Positions 57,144-64,000 of a stretch of 64,000 nucleotides of DNA are shown here, in pieces (position 1 is the first letter of the stretch; every line of letters starts with the position of its first letter). Origin of the DNA: Photobacterium angustum. GTDB taxonomy: Bacteria; Pseudomonadota; Gammaproteobacteria; Enterobacterales; Vibrionaceae. The notes under the pieces were generated by a model, which worked only from the letters and a program-made list of their open reading frames with translations, was not told where the DNA came from and did no database searches. Made by a program: the position numbers and the translations under genes. Location of the stretch: contig NZ_MSCJ01000001.1 of assembly GCF_002954615.1 (NCBI RefSeq), positions 1,922,001 through 1,986,000 of the forward strand, written 5' to 3'.

Positions 57144-58076
57144 TTAGTCGCGAAAAGCCGCAAAATCATCTGCACAATCAACAAGCTGATCACGTGTTAA
57201 CAAAAACACACCATGACCACCATTTTCAAACTCTAACCATGTGAATGGAATATGCGGATATTGATCTTCCATGTGGATCATGGAGTTACCCACTTCACAG
57301 ATCAAGAAGCCATCATCTTTTAGGTAATCGGGTGCATTCGCTAAAATACGACGCACTAAATCTAAACCATCAAACCCTGCCGCAAGACCGAGTTCAGGCT
57401 CGTGACGGAACTCATCAGGTAGACTATCCATATCTTCTTGATCCACATACGGTGGATTAGACACGATAAAGTCGTACTTATCTTTTGGTACATCACGAAG
57501 CAAATCAGAACGAAGTGGGATCACTTGTTGCTCTAAGCCGTGATCAGCGATATTCTGCTCAGCAACAGCCAGTGCTTCAGGTGAAATATCAACGATATCC
57601 ACTTCCGCTTCTGGGAACATGTGTGCACACGCAATACCAATACAACCACTACCCGTACATAAGTCCATAATACGTGTAGGCTCTTGGTTTAAAAGTGGCT
57701 CAAAACGGTTTTCAATCAATTCGCCAATCGGAGAACGTGGAATAAGAACACGCTCATCAACGAAGAATTCCATACCACAGAAATAAGCAATATTTGTTAG
57801 GTATGATACGGGTGTACGATCGTCGATACGGCGAATAACGCGCTCAACAATACTCTGACGCTCACTACGAGTTAAACGAGAATCTCGAACTTCAGGTGGA
57901 ACATCTAACGGTAAATACAATGTAGGAAGAACAAGCTGAACTGCTTCATCCCACGCATTATCGGTACCGTGACCATAAAATAGACCTGCGGCATTGAAAC
58001 GACTTACCGTCCAACGTAACATGTCTTGCAATGTATGAAGTTCGTTGACAGCTTCGTCGACAAAAATCTTATCCAA
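57144..58076 (-). CDS. prmB: Ribosomal protein uL3 glutamine methyltransferase
   Basis: PrmB N5-methylates a glutamine of ribosomal protein L3. SAM motifs are [12 protein letters not shown], the VDIS and the catalytic NPPYVD. I set the start at TTG 58076 ([15 protein letters not shown]) because GGAGG lies 5 bases before it and the resulting 310 residues equal E. coli PrmB. An ATG at 58100 would add eight residues with a weaker ribosome-binding site. It is divergent from smrB, as in E. coli. Confidence 0.95.
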   Translation of the reverse strand: MDKIFVDEAVNELHTLQDMLRWTVSRFNAAGLFYGHGTDNAWDEAVQLVLPTLYLPLDVPPEVRDSRLTRSERQSIVERVIRRIDDRTPVSYLTNIAYFCGMEFFVDERVLIPRSPIGELIENRFEPLLNQEPTRIMDLCTGSGCIGIACAHMFPEAEVDIVDISPEALAVAEQNIADHGLEQQVIPLRSDLLRDVPKDKYDFIVSNPPYVDQEDMDSLPDEFRHEPELGLAAGFDGLDLVRRILANAPDYLKDDGFLICEVGNSMIHMEDQYPHIPFTWLEFENGGHGVFLLTRDQLVDCADDFAAFRD

Positions 58077-58129
58077 AATAGCCTCCGAAAAACGCGACAT
58101 TACCGCTATATAGTTGTTGGAATTTCATT

Positions 58130-58660
58130 ATGAGTAAAAAAGATCCAAACCTTGATGAAGAGATGGCTCTCTTCAAAGATGCGATAAAAGGCGTAAAAAA
58201 GTTTTCGCATGATACCATAATCGCGCCACGCAAACAGACTACAAAAGCTGATAAAGCAAAAGTCATGGGTAAAGAAAGTCAAAACCATGACTTTTATTTC
58301 TCAGATGAGTTTGAGCCTCATCTTAATGAAAATGGCCCAGTGCAATATGCGCGCGACGGCGTTTCTAAGTATGAAGTAAAAAAGTTACGTCGTGGTGTTT
58401 ACGTACCTGACATTTATTTAGATATGCACGGCATGACGCAACAAGAAGCTAAGCGAGAACTCGCCGCTATGATTGCGGCCTGTATTAAAGAGAATGTGTC
58501 TTGTGCGTGTGTGATGCACGGTATCGGAAAGCATATTTTGAAACAAAAAGCGCCGATGTGGTTAGCTCAACATCCGGATGTACTCGCTTTTCACCAAGCT
58601 CCCCTTGAATTTGGTGGGAATGGTGCACTACTCGTGCTTATCGAAGTACCTGAAAGATAA
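58130..58660 (+). CDS. smrB: Ribosome rescue endonuclease SmrB
   Basis: SmrB cleaves mRNA at collided ribosomes. The 176 residues (E. coli 183) have an N-terminal extension that binds the ribosome and a C-terminal Smr domain with YLDMHGMTQQEAKREL (LDxHG) and VMHGIGKHILKQKAPMWLAQ (HGxG). FGGNGALLVLIE closes the domain. It is divergent from prmB. Confidence 0.96.
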   Translation: MSKKDPNLDEEMALFKDAIKGVKKFSHDTIIAPRKQTTKADKAKVMGKESQNHDFYFSDEFEPHLNENGPVQYARDGVSKYEVKKLRRGVYVPDIYLDMHGMTQQEAKRELAAMIAACIKENVSCACVMHGIGKHILKQKAPMWLAQHPDVLAFHQAPLEFGGNGALLVLIEVPER

Positions 58661-58668
58661 AAGAACAT

Positions 58669-58706
58669 CGAGTAAGCAAGATGCACATCGCAATATCACT
58701 TACTCG
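58669..58706. terminator. Hairpin after smrB
   Basis: The 8-bp arms CGAGTAAG/CTTACTCG with a 22-base loop lie between convergent smrB and the lipoprotein gene. Confidence 0.5.
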
Positions 58707-58716
58707 GTTGTTCTAT

Positions 58717-59079
58717 TTAATAGCTCGGTTTTACTATATGCCCAACCTTCACTACTTTACCGTGATTAAATAGCGTCACTTCTCCAGTGGCGCATATTTT
58801 TAAACGTCGTTTAATCACTGTTTCATCGTAAAAGTATTCACAGTCATCATTTCGTGCACTATCAATACGCGCAAAGATACGAATAGGCCCTTCACCGATC
58901 GCATTGGAATAATTAGCAAAGGTCAATGTACTTCCCGTACTCGATACATGCATACCTTCTTTTCTTCCATCAGACCATTTGATCATACCATTTGCTGAAA
59001 TACGTATTGGCTCAGCGGTAGAAGCGCAGCCCATTAGCAATATCGAAGTGAGAAAAGAAATTAACGCTACTTTTACCAT
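58717..59079 (-). CDS. Small lipoprotein, unknown function
   Basis: The 120-residue product begins MVKVALISF and ends its signal in ILLMGC (lipobox). The mature part is mainly beta, with three later cysteines (DDCEYFYDE, LKICATGE). It is not recognised as a named family. A GTG nine bases upstream is an alternative start with AGG closer. It is 37 bases downstream of sixA on the same strand. Confidence 0.72.
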   Translation of the reverse strand: MVKVALISFLTSILLMGCASTAEPIRISANGMIKWSDGRKEGMHVSSTGSTLTFANYSNAIGEGPIRIFARIDSARNDDCEYFYDETVIKRRLKICATGEVTLFNHGKVVKVGHIVKPSY

Positions 59080-59116
59080 AACCAGCACTTACCTATTGTC
59101 TGTCATCAAAGCCATA

Positions 59117-59587
59117 TTATTGTGGTACGTTTTGCCAAACTAATTCTGCACTATCCATGTCAGGATCGTAATCAATCGCAGCAATGGCTGAAGTACTAAA
59201 CATAGGGGGCTGTATGCCTGCCACCAGCTCTGAGGTTAAATATCCCACAAGAGGTAAATGTGAAACTAATAGTACCGATTGTGGCTTTTCAACCCCAATC
59301 ATTGCTTTTAAATAATCGACTACCGTTGCAGCATCACCATAAGGGGTGATCTCATCACTCACTTGAACATTTGCAACACCCGGTAATACACTTTCCATAC
59401 ATTGCCATGTTTGCTGCGCGCGTAAATACGTGCTCACCAGTACAGTATCTAATGGTTGATTTAATTGCTGGGCTAGCATTTCCGCCATCTGTTTTGATTG
59501 ACGTGAACCGCGCTCTGTCAACGGGCGCTCTGCATCACTCGCCGCAAAATTTTCAGCTTCACCGTGACGCATAATATAAATTCGCAT
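59117..59587 (-). CDS. sixA: Phosphohistidine phosphatase SixA
   Basis: SixA dephosphorylates phosphohistidine proteins (ArcB HPt domain, NPr). The 156-residue histidine phosphatase (E. coli 161) starts at MRIYIMRHGEAEN with the catalytic RHG, then STYLRAQQTW and LLVSHLPLVGYL with the second catalytic His. The ATG at 59587 with GGAAAC upstream is chosen over an extension to 59623. It is near fadJ, as in E. coli. Confidence 0.95.
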   Translation of the reverse strand: MRIYIMRHGEAENFAASDAERPLTERGSRQSKQMAEMLAQQLNQPLDTVLVSTYLRAQQTWQCMESVLPGVANVQVSDEITPYGDAATVVDYLKAMIGVEKPQSVLLVSHLPLVGYLTSELVAGIQPPMFSTSAIAAIDYDPDMDSAELVWQNVPQ

Positions 59588-59926
59588 AAGTTTCCGTTTC
59601 TCTTCGTTAAACAGGTCGTTCAATTAGTTGTGATAATGAGGCTTATTTTATTACTAATTGACATGCTAATGCATTTTTTTCAACGTATCTCTCTATCATG
59701 CTAGCAACTCCCTTTCATATCGCATACTCCTTAAGCAAATTTGATAACGAATCCGTGACAAGGTTAGCCAACCTGAACAAATCATTTCGTAAAATAGGAT
59801 TAAGCCTTGACGTTAGGTTTTCATATCACGCTCATAACTACGTAAATAAAGTTAACTATCAGTTTGCCAGTCTGTGTATTGGAGGTCATAATTGATCCAA
59901 TTCTCCTTTAAAAATAGGCTCTTCCT
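59588..59926. other. Spacer between sixA and the insulinase-family gene
   Basis: These 339 bases separate divergent genes and must hold both promoters. A 65-codon open frame at 59698 has no ribosome-binding site and low-complexity, Ser/Asn/Tyr-rich content, and is not called. No operator-like palindrome was found. Confidence 0.45.
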
Positions 59927-62692
59927 GTGCATATAAGCCCAAATGATCACAAGCAGTATCGCTATCTTACTTTAGCGAATGAACTACGCGTATTGCTGGT
60001 TCATGATGCTGAAGCGCCTCGCTCCGCTGCTGCCTTATCCGTCGAAATTGGTCATTTTGATGATCCTCTCGATCGTCAAGGTATGGCACACTTTCTCGAA
60101 CATATGCTGTTTCTCGGTACAGAAAAATATCCGCGTGTAGGGGAATTTCAAACCTTCATCAATCGTAGTGGCGGGAGTAACAATGCATGGACGGGAACAG
60201 AAAACACGACGTTCTTCTTCGAAGTGAGCCCCCATGCTTTTGAAGAGGGATTAGATCGTTTTGGGCAGTTTTTCACTGCACCATTGTTTAATGAAGAAGC
60301 CGTTGATAAAGAAAGGCAAGCCGTTGATTCTGAATATAAATTAAAAATAAAAGATGATGTCCGCCGCCTTTATCAAGTACAAAAAGAAACCATTAATCCA
60401 GAGCACCCTTTTGCTAAATTTTCAGTCGGTGATCTTACGACACTAGACGATCGTGATGGCAAATCCGTACGGGATGATTTATTAGCTTTTTATCATGAAC
60501 ATTATTCTGCGGATGTAATGGGCTTAGTCTTATTAGGTCCCCAGTCATTAGATGAATTAGAACAATTCACGAATAACTTTTTTAGCCATATTCCCAAAAC
60601 AGATGTAGTAAAAACACCGCTTACTACGCCGTTTGTGACCGAAAAAGAACAACAACAATTTATTCAAATTGAACCAATAAAAGAGCTACGAAAGTTAACG
60701 CTTTCATTTTCTCTGCCGTGTGTAGATGAGTTTTATACCGCGAAACCCTTATCTTATATTGCCCATTTACTGGGCAATGAAGGTCAAGGTAGTTTGATGT
60801 CAGTTCTCAAAAAACGAGGCTTTATTAACACCTTAACGGCCGGTGGTGGCGTTAGCGGCAGTAACTTCAGAGAATTTACCGTAGGTTTGAATTTAACACC
60901 GAAAGGTCAAGATCACATTGACGATATAGTCACTAGCGTTTTTCAGTGCCTTAAACTCATCAAGCTACATGGCTTAGCTCAATGGCGACAACAAGAGAAG
61001 AAAGCAGTTCTTGAAATGGCTTTCCGCTATCAAGAAAAAAGCCGCCCATTAGATACTGTCAGTTATTTGGTTTTAAATCTGTTGCATTATAAACCGGAAG
61101 ATATCATCTACGGTGATTATATGATGGAGCAATACGATCATACCTTAATCGAGCAGATCTTAGATTATCTTGAGCCAACCAATATGCGATTAACCTTAGT
61201 TGCCCAAGGTGGTGATTATGATCGCACCGCTCAATGGTATGACACGCCTTACTCAGTAACACCATTTACCGCGGAACAAAAAGCGTTATGGCAGGATATT
61301 GAACTGGATCCTGAATTAACACTACCCGAGCGCAATATTTATCTTTGTGATAATTTTGAGCCTTTACCACTTGAGTCAGGCTCAGAATTACCTCCTCAGT
61401 TAATTCAAGATTTACCAGGATTTCGTTTATGGCATAAACAAGAACATGATTTCCGTGTTCCTAAAGGTATTGTTTATGTTGCTATTGATAGCCCACACGC
61501 AGTGAGTTCACCACGAAATATCGTAAAAACTCGCCTTTGTGTTGAAATGCTATTAGAAGCGATAAATGAGACCGCTTATCCCGCAGAAATAGCAGGTATG
61601 TCTTATAATCTTTATGCTCACCAAGGGGGAGTGACGCTTCAGTTATCTGGCTTTAGTGAAAAACAACCTTTGCTTATGAAGCTGATACTTGAGCGCTTTG
61701 CCGGACGAACATTTGATAAAGATCGCTTTACCAATATCAAAGCACAAATGCTACGTAATTGGCGTAACGCAGCTGAAGATAAACCGATTTCACAATTGTT
61801 TAATCAGCTAACAGGATTACTACAACCCAATAATCCGCCCTATCCAGTTATGATTGAAGCATTAGAATCCATTGAGTTAGATGAACTACCTGGCTTTGTT
61901 GATGAAATGTTTGCAGAGCTGCATATTGATGCCTTTGTGTATGGCAATTGGCTAAAAAAAGATGCGTTAGCATTAGCTGAAATATTAAAAGATGCATTCC
62001 GAGTGACTGACCAACTATATGGTGAATCACAACGTCCGCTAGTTCATTTAGACAATGCAGGCACATTAACGTATGAGTTAGATTGTAATCATGAAGATTC
62101 AGCAATCTTAATGTATTACCAATCTCAGGAAACTACACCTGAGCAAATTGCGATTTATACGTTAGCTAATCATTTAATGTCGACCACGTTCTTCCATGAG
62201 TTACGCACGAAACAACAACTAGGTTATATGGTAGGAACGGCCAATCTACCGCTTAATCGTCATCCAGGGTTGATCTTATATATTCAATCGCCTGTTGCCG
62301 ATCCAAGTTACTTATCAGAGGCAATTGATGATTTTACCAATGCTTTTGCACTCGTATTGCTCGAATTGAATGAAGCGCAATGGCAAGACAGTAAGCAAGG
62401 TTTAATTGCTCAAATTTCAGAGCCAGATACTAATTTACGATCTCGCGCTCAACGTTTTTGGGTAAGTATCGGCAATAAAGATGAAACGTTCCAACAACGT
62501 CAGCGTGTTGTTGATGCACTTAAACAGTTAGATCGTGTAGATATGATCAAATTTGTTGTTGATACCATTAAACCAAGAACAGCGAATAGATTAGTCATGT
62601 ATTACAAAGGTAAAGCGCATAGTGATTACGCACCTTTAGAGATAGGTCAGCCAATTGAATCTGTGAAAGAATTTCAAGATAATGCTTATTAA
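59927..62692 (+). CDS. M16 insulinase-family zinc protease, cytoplasmic type
   Basis: The 921-residue protease is related to pitrilysin (PtrA) and insulin-degrading enzyme. The inverted zinc motif HxxEH is in MAHFLEHMLFLGTEKYP (about residue 55), with the third ligand Glu in EAVDKERQAVDSEYK. A second M16 half lacks the motif (about 500-900) and contains LRTKQQLGYMVGTANLP, the substrate-binding Arg/Tyr region. The start is GTG at 59927 because a stop (TAG at 59915) lies just upstream in frame. There is no signal peptide, unlike periplasmic E. coli PtrA. Confidence 0.93.
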   Translation: MHISPNDHKQYRYLTLANELRVLLVHDAEAPRSAAALSVEIGHFDDPLDRQGMAHFLEHMLFLGTEKYPRVGEFQTFINRSGGSNNAWTGTENTTFFFEVSPHAFEEGLDRFGQFFTAPLFNEEAVDKERQAVDSEYKLKIKDDVRRLYQVQKETINPEHPFAKFSVGDLTTLDDRDGKSVRDDLLAFYHEHYSADVMGLVLLGPQSLDELEQFTNNFFSHIPKTDVVKTPLTTPFVTEKEQQQFIQIEPIKELRKLTLSFSLPCVDEFYTAKPLSYIAHLLGNEGQGSLMSVLKKRGFINTLTAGGGVSGSNFREFTVGLNLTPKGQDHIDDIVTSVFQCLKLIKLHGLAQWRQQEKKAVLEMAFRYQEKSRPLDTVSYLVLNLLHYKPEDIIYGDYMMEQYDHTLIEQILDYLEPTNMRLTLVAQGGDYDRTAQWYDTPYSVTPFTAEQKALWQDIELDPELTLPERNIYLCDNFEPLPLESGSELPPQLIQDLPGFRLWHKQEHDFRVPKGIVYVAIDSPHAVSSPRNIVKTRLCVEMLLEAINETAYPAEIAGMSYNLYAHQGGVTLQLSGFSEKQPLLMKLILERFAGRTFDKDRFTNIKAQMLRNWRNAAEDKPISQLFNQLTGLLQPNNPPYPVMIEALESIELDELPGFVDEMFAELHIDAFVYGNWLKKDALALAEILKDAFRVTDQLYGESQRPLVHLDNAGTLTYELDCNHEDSAILMYYQSQETTPEQIAIYTLANHLMSTTFFHELRTKQQLGYMVGTANLPLNRHPGLILYIQSPVADPSYLSEAIDDFTNAFALVLLELNEAQWQDSKQGLIAQISEPDTNLRSRAQRFWVSIGNKDETFQQRQRVVDALKQLDRVDMIKFVVDTIKPRTANRLVMYYKGKAHSDYAPLEIGQPIESVKEFQDNAY

Positions 62693-62742
62693 GCTGGTAT
62701 AACTTGTCTCGTCTAACAATTAAGACAACCGTTTAAATAACG

Positions 62743-62780
62743 AGCCATATCTACAAATAAATGTAGAATATGGCTTTTTT
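62743..62780 (+). terminator. Rho-independent terminator after the protease gene
   Basis: The stem AGCCATAT-CTACA/TGTAGA-ATATGGCT with a 6-base loop and T run lies 50 bases after the stop. Confidence 0.88.
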
Positions 62781-62892
62781 GTCGATTGTCATTCGTTATT
62801 TATAACATTTATCACCCATACTATTACTACAGCCATAACATCTAATTAAAACCTATCTATTTGATTAATAATATTTATTAAGAGCATTAACA

Positions 62893-63174
62893 GTGAAAAA
62901 ATATTGTCCTCATTGTCAAACGGAGATTGATACTCCTGCAATGTCTGCCTATGACGAATATTTCAGTTGTCCACACTGCGGTATCGCATTAATGCATGAT
63001 GAAAAGGATATTTTTATTTACGCGATTGCGTTTATTATTGCGATCACTTTACCGCTTATTTTACTTTTTAACATCAATAGCTTTATTGCCATTGCTATTG
63101 CTTTAGTCGGCTACCGTTTCCTTCGGCCTCATATTTTTGAACCACGATTTCGCATTAAGAACTTTATTGAATAA
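62893..63174 (+). CDS. Zinc-ribbon small membrane protein, unknown function
   Basis: The 93-residue product has two CPHC knuckles (CPHCQTEID and SCPHCGIALM) forming an N-terminal zinc ribbon of about 35 residues, then two adjacent hydrophobic helices (about 47-62 and 66-82) and a basic tail (PRFRIKNFIE). The start is GTG at 62893. Function is unknown; similar zinc ribbons sit on membrane-associated regulators and assembly factors. It has its own terminator. Confidence 0.75.
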   Translation: MKKYCPHCQTEIDTPAMSAYDEYFSCPHCGIALMHDEKDIFIYAIAFIIAITLPLILLFNINSFIAIAIALVGYRFLRPHIFEPRFRIKNFIE

Positions 63175-63179
63175 CAAAA

Positions 63180-63210
63180 AAAAACCGATGGCCTAAGCTC
63201 ATCGGTTTTT
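63180..63210. terminator. Bidirectional terminator before fadJ end
   Basis: The 11-bp stem AAAAACCGATG/CATCGGTTTTT with a 9-base loop lies between convergent genes. Confidence 0.92.
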
Positions 63211-63226
63211 TTAATTAATCTATTGG

Positions 63227-64000
63227 CTAATAAAAAGTTTTCTCTTCTTTAGCCATATCAAGTAGTCGCTCGCACGGTTTAAAACGATCGCCATACTTAT
63301 CTGTGTACTCGTTTAGCATATCAACAACACGCGTTATCCCAATATGATCCATATAACGGAATGGCCCGCCTAAGAACGGTGGGAAACCAATACCGAAAAT
63401 AGCACCAATATCACCATCTCTTGCCGAACGGATCACGCCTTCATCTAAACATCTCGCCGCTTCATTCAACATCATTAAACTACAACGAACCGCGATTTCA
63501 GTTTCAGATTCCTTAATCTTTGGTTCCAGCTCAAGCAGCTTATAAACCGACTTATCGACTTCTTTTTTCTTGGTATTATAACGATAAAAACCTTTACCGC
63601 TTTTACGTCCCTTGCGATCATCCTTCAGCAATAAATCAAACACATCTGGCGCTTCAAATCGATCACCTAGTTCAGCTAACAGAATAGGGCTTATCTTCGC
63701 GCCAACATCAACACCAACTTCGTCCAATAATGTGATAGGCCCAACAGGGAAACCAAAATTAAGCAAAGCTGTATCTATGTGTTCAATCGGCTCACCACTG
63801 AGAAGTACGCGTGCCGCTTCATTCATGTAAGGCGCTAATATACGATTAACGTAAAAGCCTGCTTTATCGCCGACTACTATCGGGGTTTTACCTTGTTTTT
63901 TGGCCAAGGCTACAACTGTTGCAATCGTTTCTTCTGATGTTCCGCTTCCCGTTTCCGTGCCTTGATGTGGAATCACCTCAACCAATGGCATTTTTTCTAC
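63227..64000 (-). CDS. fadJ: Fatty acid oxidation complex subunit alpha, anaerobic type (partial, N-terminus outside window)
   Basis: FadJ is a bifunctional enoyl-CoA hydratase and 3-hydroxyacyl-CoA dehydrogenase of beta-oxidation. About 258 C-terminal residues are present: the frame is open to the window edge, reading [12 protein letters not shown] at the boundary. [36 protein letters not shown] and [15 protein letters not shown] belong to the dehydrogenase. [23 protein letters not shown] is the C-terminal repeat. FadJ rather than FadB is suggested by the near-identity of these segments to E. coli FadJ and by sixA nearby. Confidence 0.93.
   Translation of the reverse strand, partial: VEKMPLVEVIPHQGTETGSGTSEETIATVVALAKKQGKTPIVVGDKAGFYVNRILAPYMNEAARVLLSGEPIEHIDTALLNFGFPVGPITLLDEVGVDVGAKISPILLAELGDRFEAPDVFDLLLKDDRKGRKSGKGFYRYNTKKKEVDKSVYKLLELEPKIKESETEIAVRCSLMMLNEAARCLDEGVIRSARDGDIGAIFGIGFPPFLGGPFRYMDHIGITRVVDMLNEYTDKYGDRFKPCERLLDMAKEEKTFY

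Noticed and set aside
59698..59895. 65-codon open frame between sixA and the M16 protease
   Set aside because: No ribosome-binding site, no recognisable family and composition unlike neighbours; it lies in a divergent promoter region.

Overview
The window is chromosomal DNA of a marine gammaproteobacterium of the family Vibrionaceae, most likely Photobacterium or a close relative. The basis is: a divergent htpG/toxRS locus, an OmpL/OmpH-type porin, close matches throughout to gene products of Escherichia coli and Vibrio, low-to-moderate GC, and AT-rich spacers with Vibrionaceae-style inverted repeats. It is core genome: coding is dense and uniform, and I see no phage, insertion sequence, integron, CRISPR array, tRNA or rRNA. 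One structural RNA, the 4.5S signal recognition particle RNA, is present.

Layout. 1-6.7 kb: TCA-cycle block, sucA (cut by the window edge) and sdhBADC on the minus strand, with gltA divergent. 6.8-8.9 kb: a Nif3-family protein, a small membrane protein and a DUF1853 protein. 8.9-17.2 kb: pgm, seqA, ybfF, a DUF2788 protein, fldA, a DUF4442 protein, fur, an exported choloylglycine-hydrolase-family enzyme and glnS. 17.5-29 kb: chitin and GlcNAc use, chb and nagE facing nagBAC across a spacer with candidate NagC and CRP sites, followed by a Kef-type antiporter and asnB. 29-40 kb: gsk, hemH, adk, htpG, toxRS, recR, ybaB, dnaX and apt. 40-51 kb: ybaN, a 38-codon membrane peptide gene with a good ribosome-binding site, a DksA-like zinc-finger protein, a DUF2057 protein, the porin, dinG, a TauE/SafE transporter, priC, a histone-deacetylase-family enzyme, rsmS, an EAL phosphodiesterase and an unknown membrane protein. 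51-64 kb: 4.5S RNA, an unknown polytopic membrane protein, an alkyltransferase-like protein, ybaY, tesB, a decR-type regulator facing a cysteine desulfhydrase-like gene, queC, prmB, smrB, an unknown lipoprotein, sixA, an insulinase-family protease, a small zinc-ribbon membrane protein and fadJ (cut by the edge).

How the genes work together. The order follows several E. coli neighbourhoods (sdh-suc-gltA; glnS-fur-fldA-ybfF-seqA-pgm; nagE/nagBAC-asnB; gsk-hemH-adk-htpG-recR-ybaB-dnaX-apt-ybaN-priC-rsmS; ybaY-tesB-decR; prmB/smrB; sixA-fadJ) joined more compactly. Lineage-specific genes sit in the joints. The chb-nagE/nagBAC cluster is a complete route from chitobiose to fructose-6-phosphate. 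ToxRS and the porin form a plausible membrane-sensing pair. decR and its divergent neighbour look like a cysteine detoxification switch.

The items most worth a second look are the 38-codon gene near an FNR-like site, the programmed frameshift signal in dnaX, the structured leader of queC, the palindromes ahead of the EAL gene, and several unrecognised small membrane proteins. I found no convincing wholly new multi-gene system.
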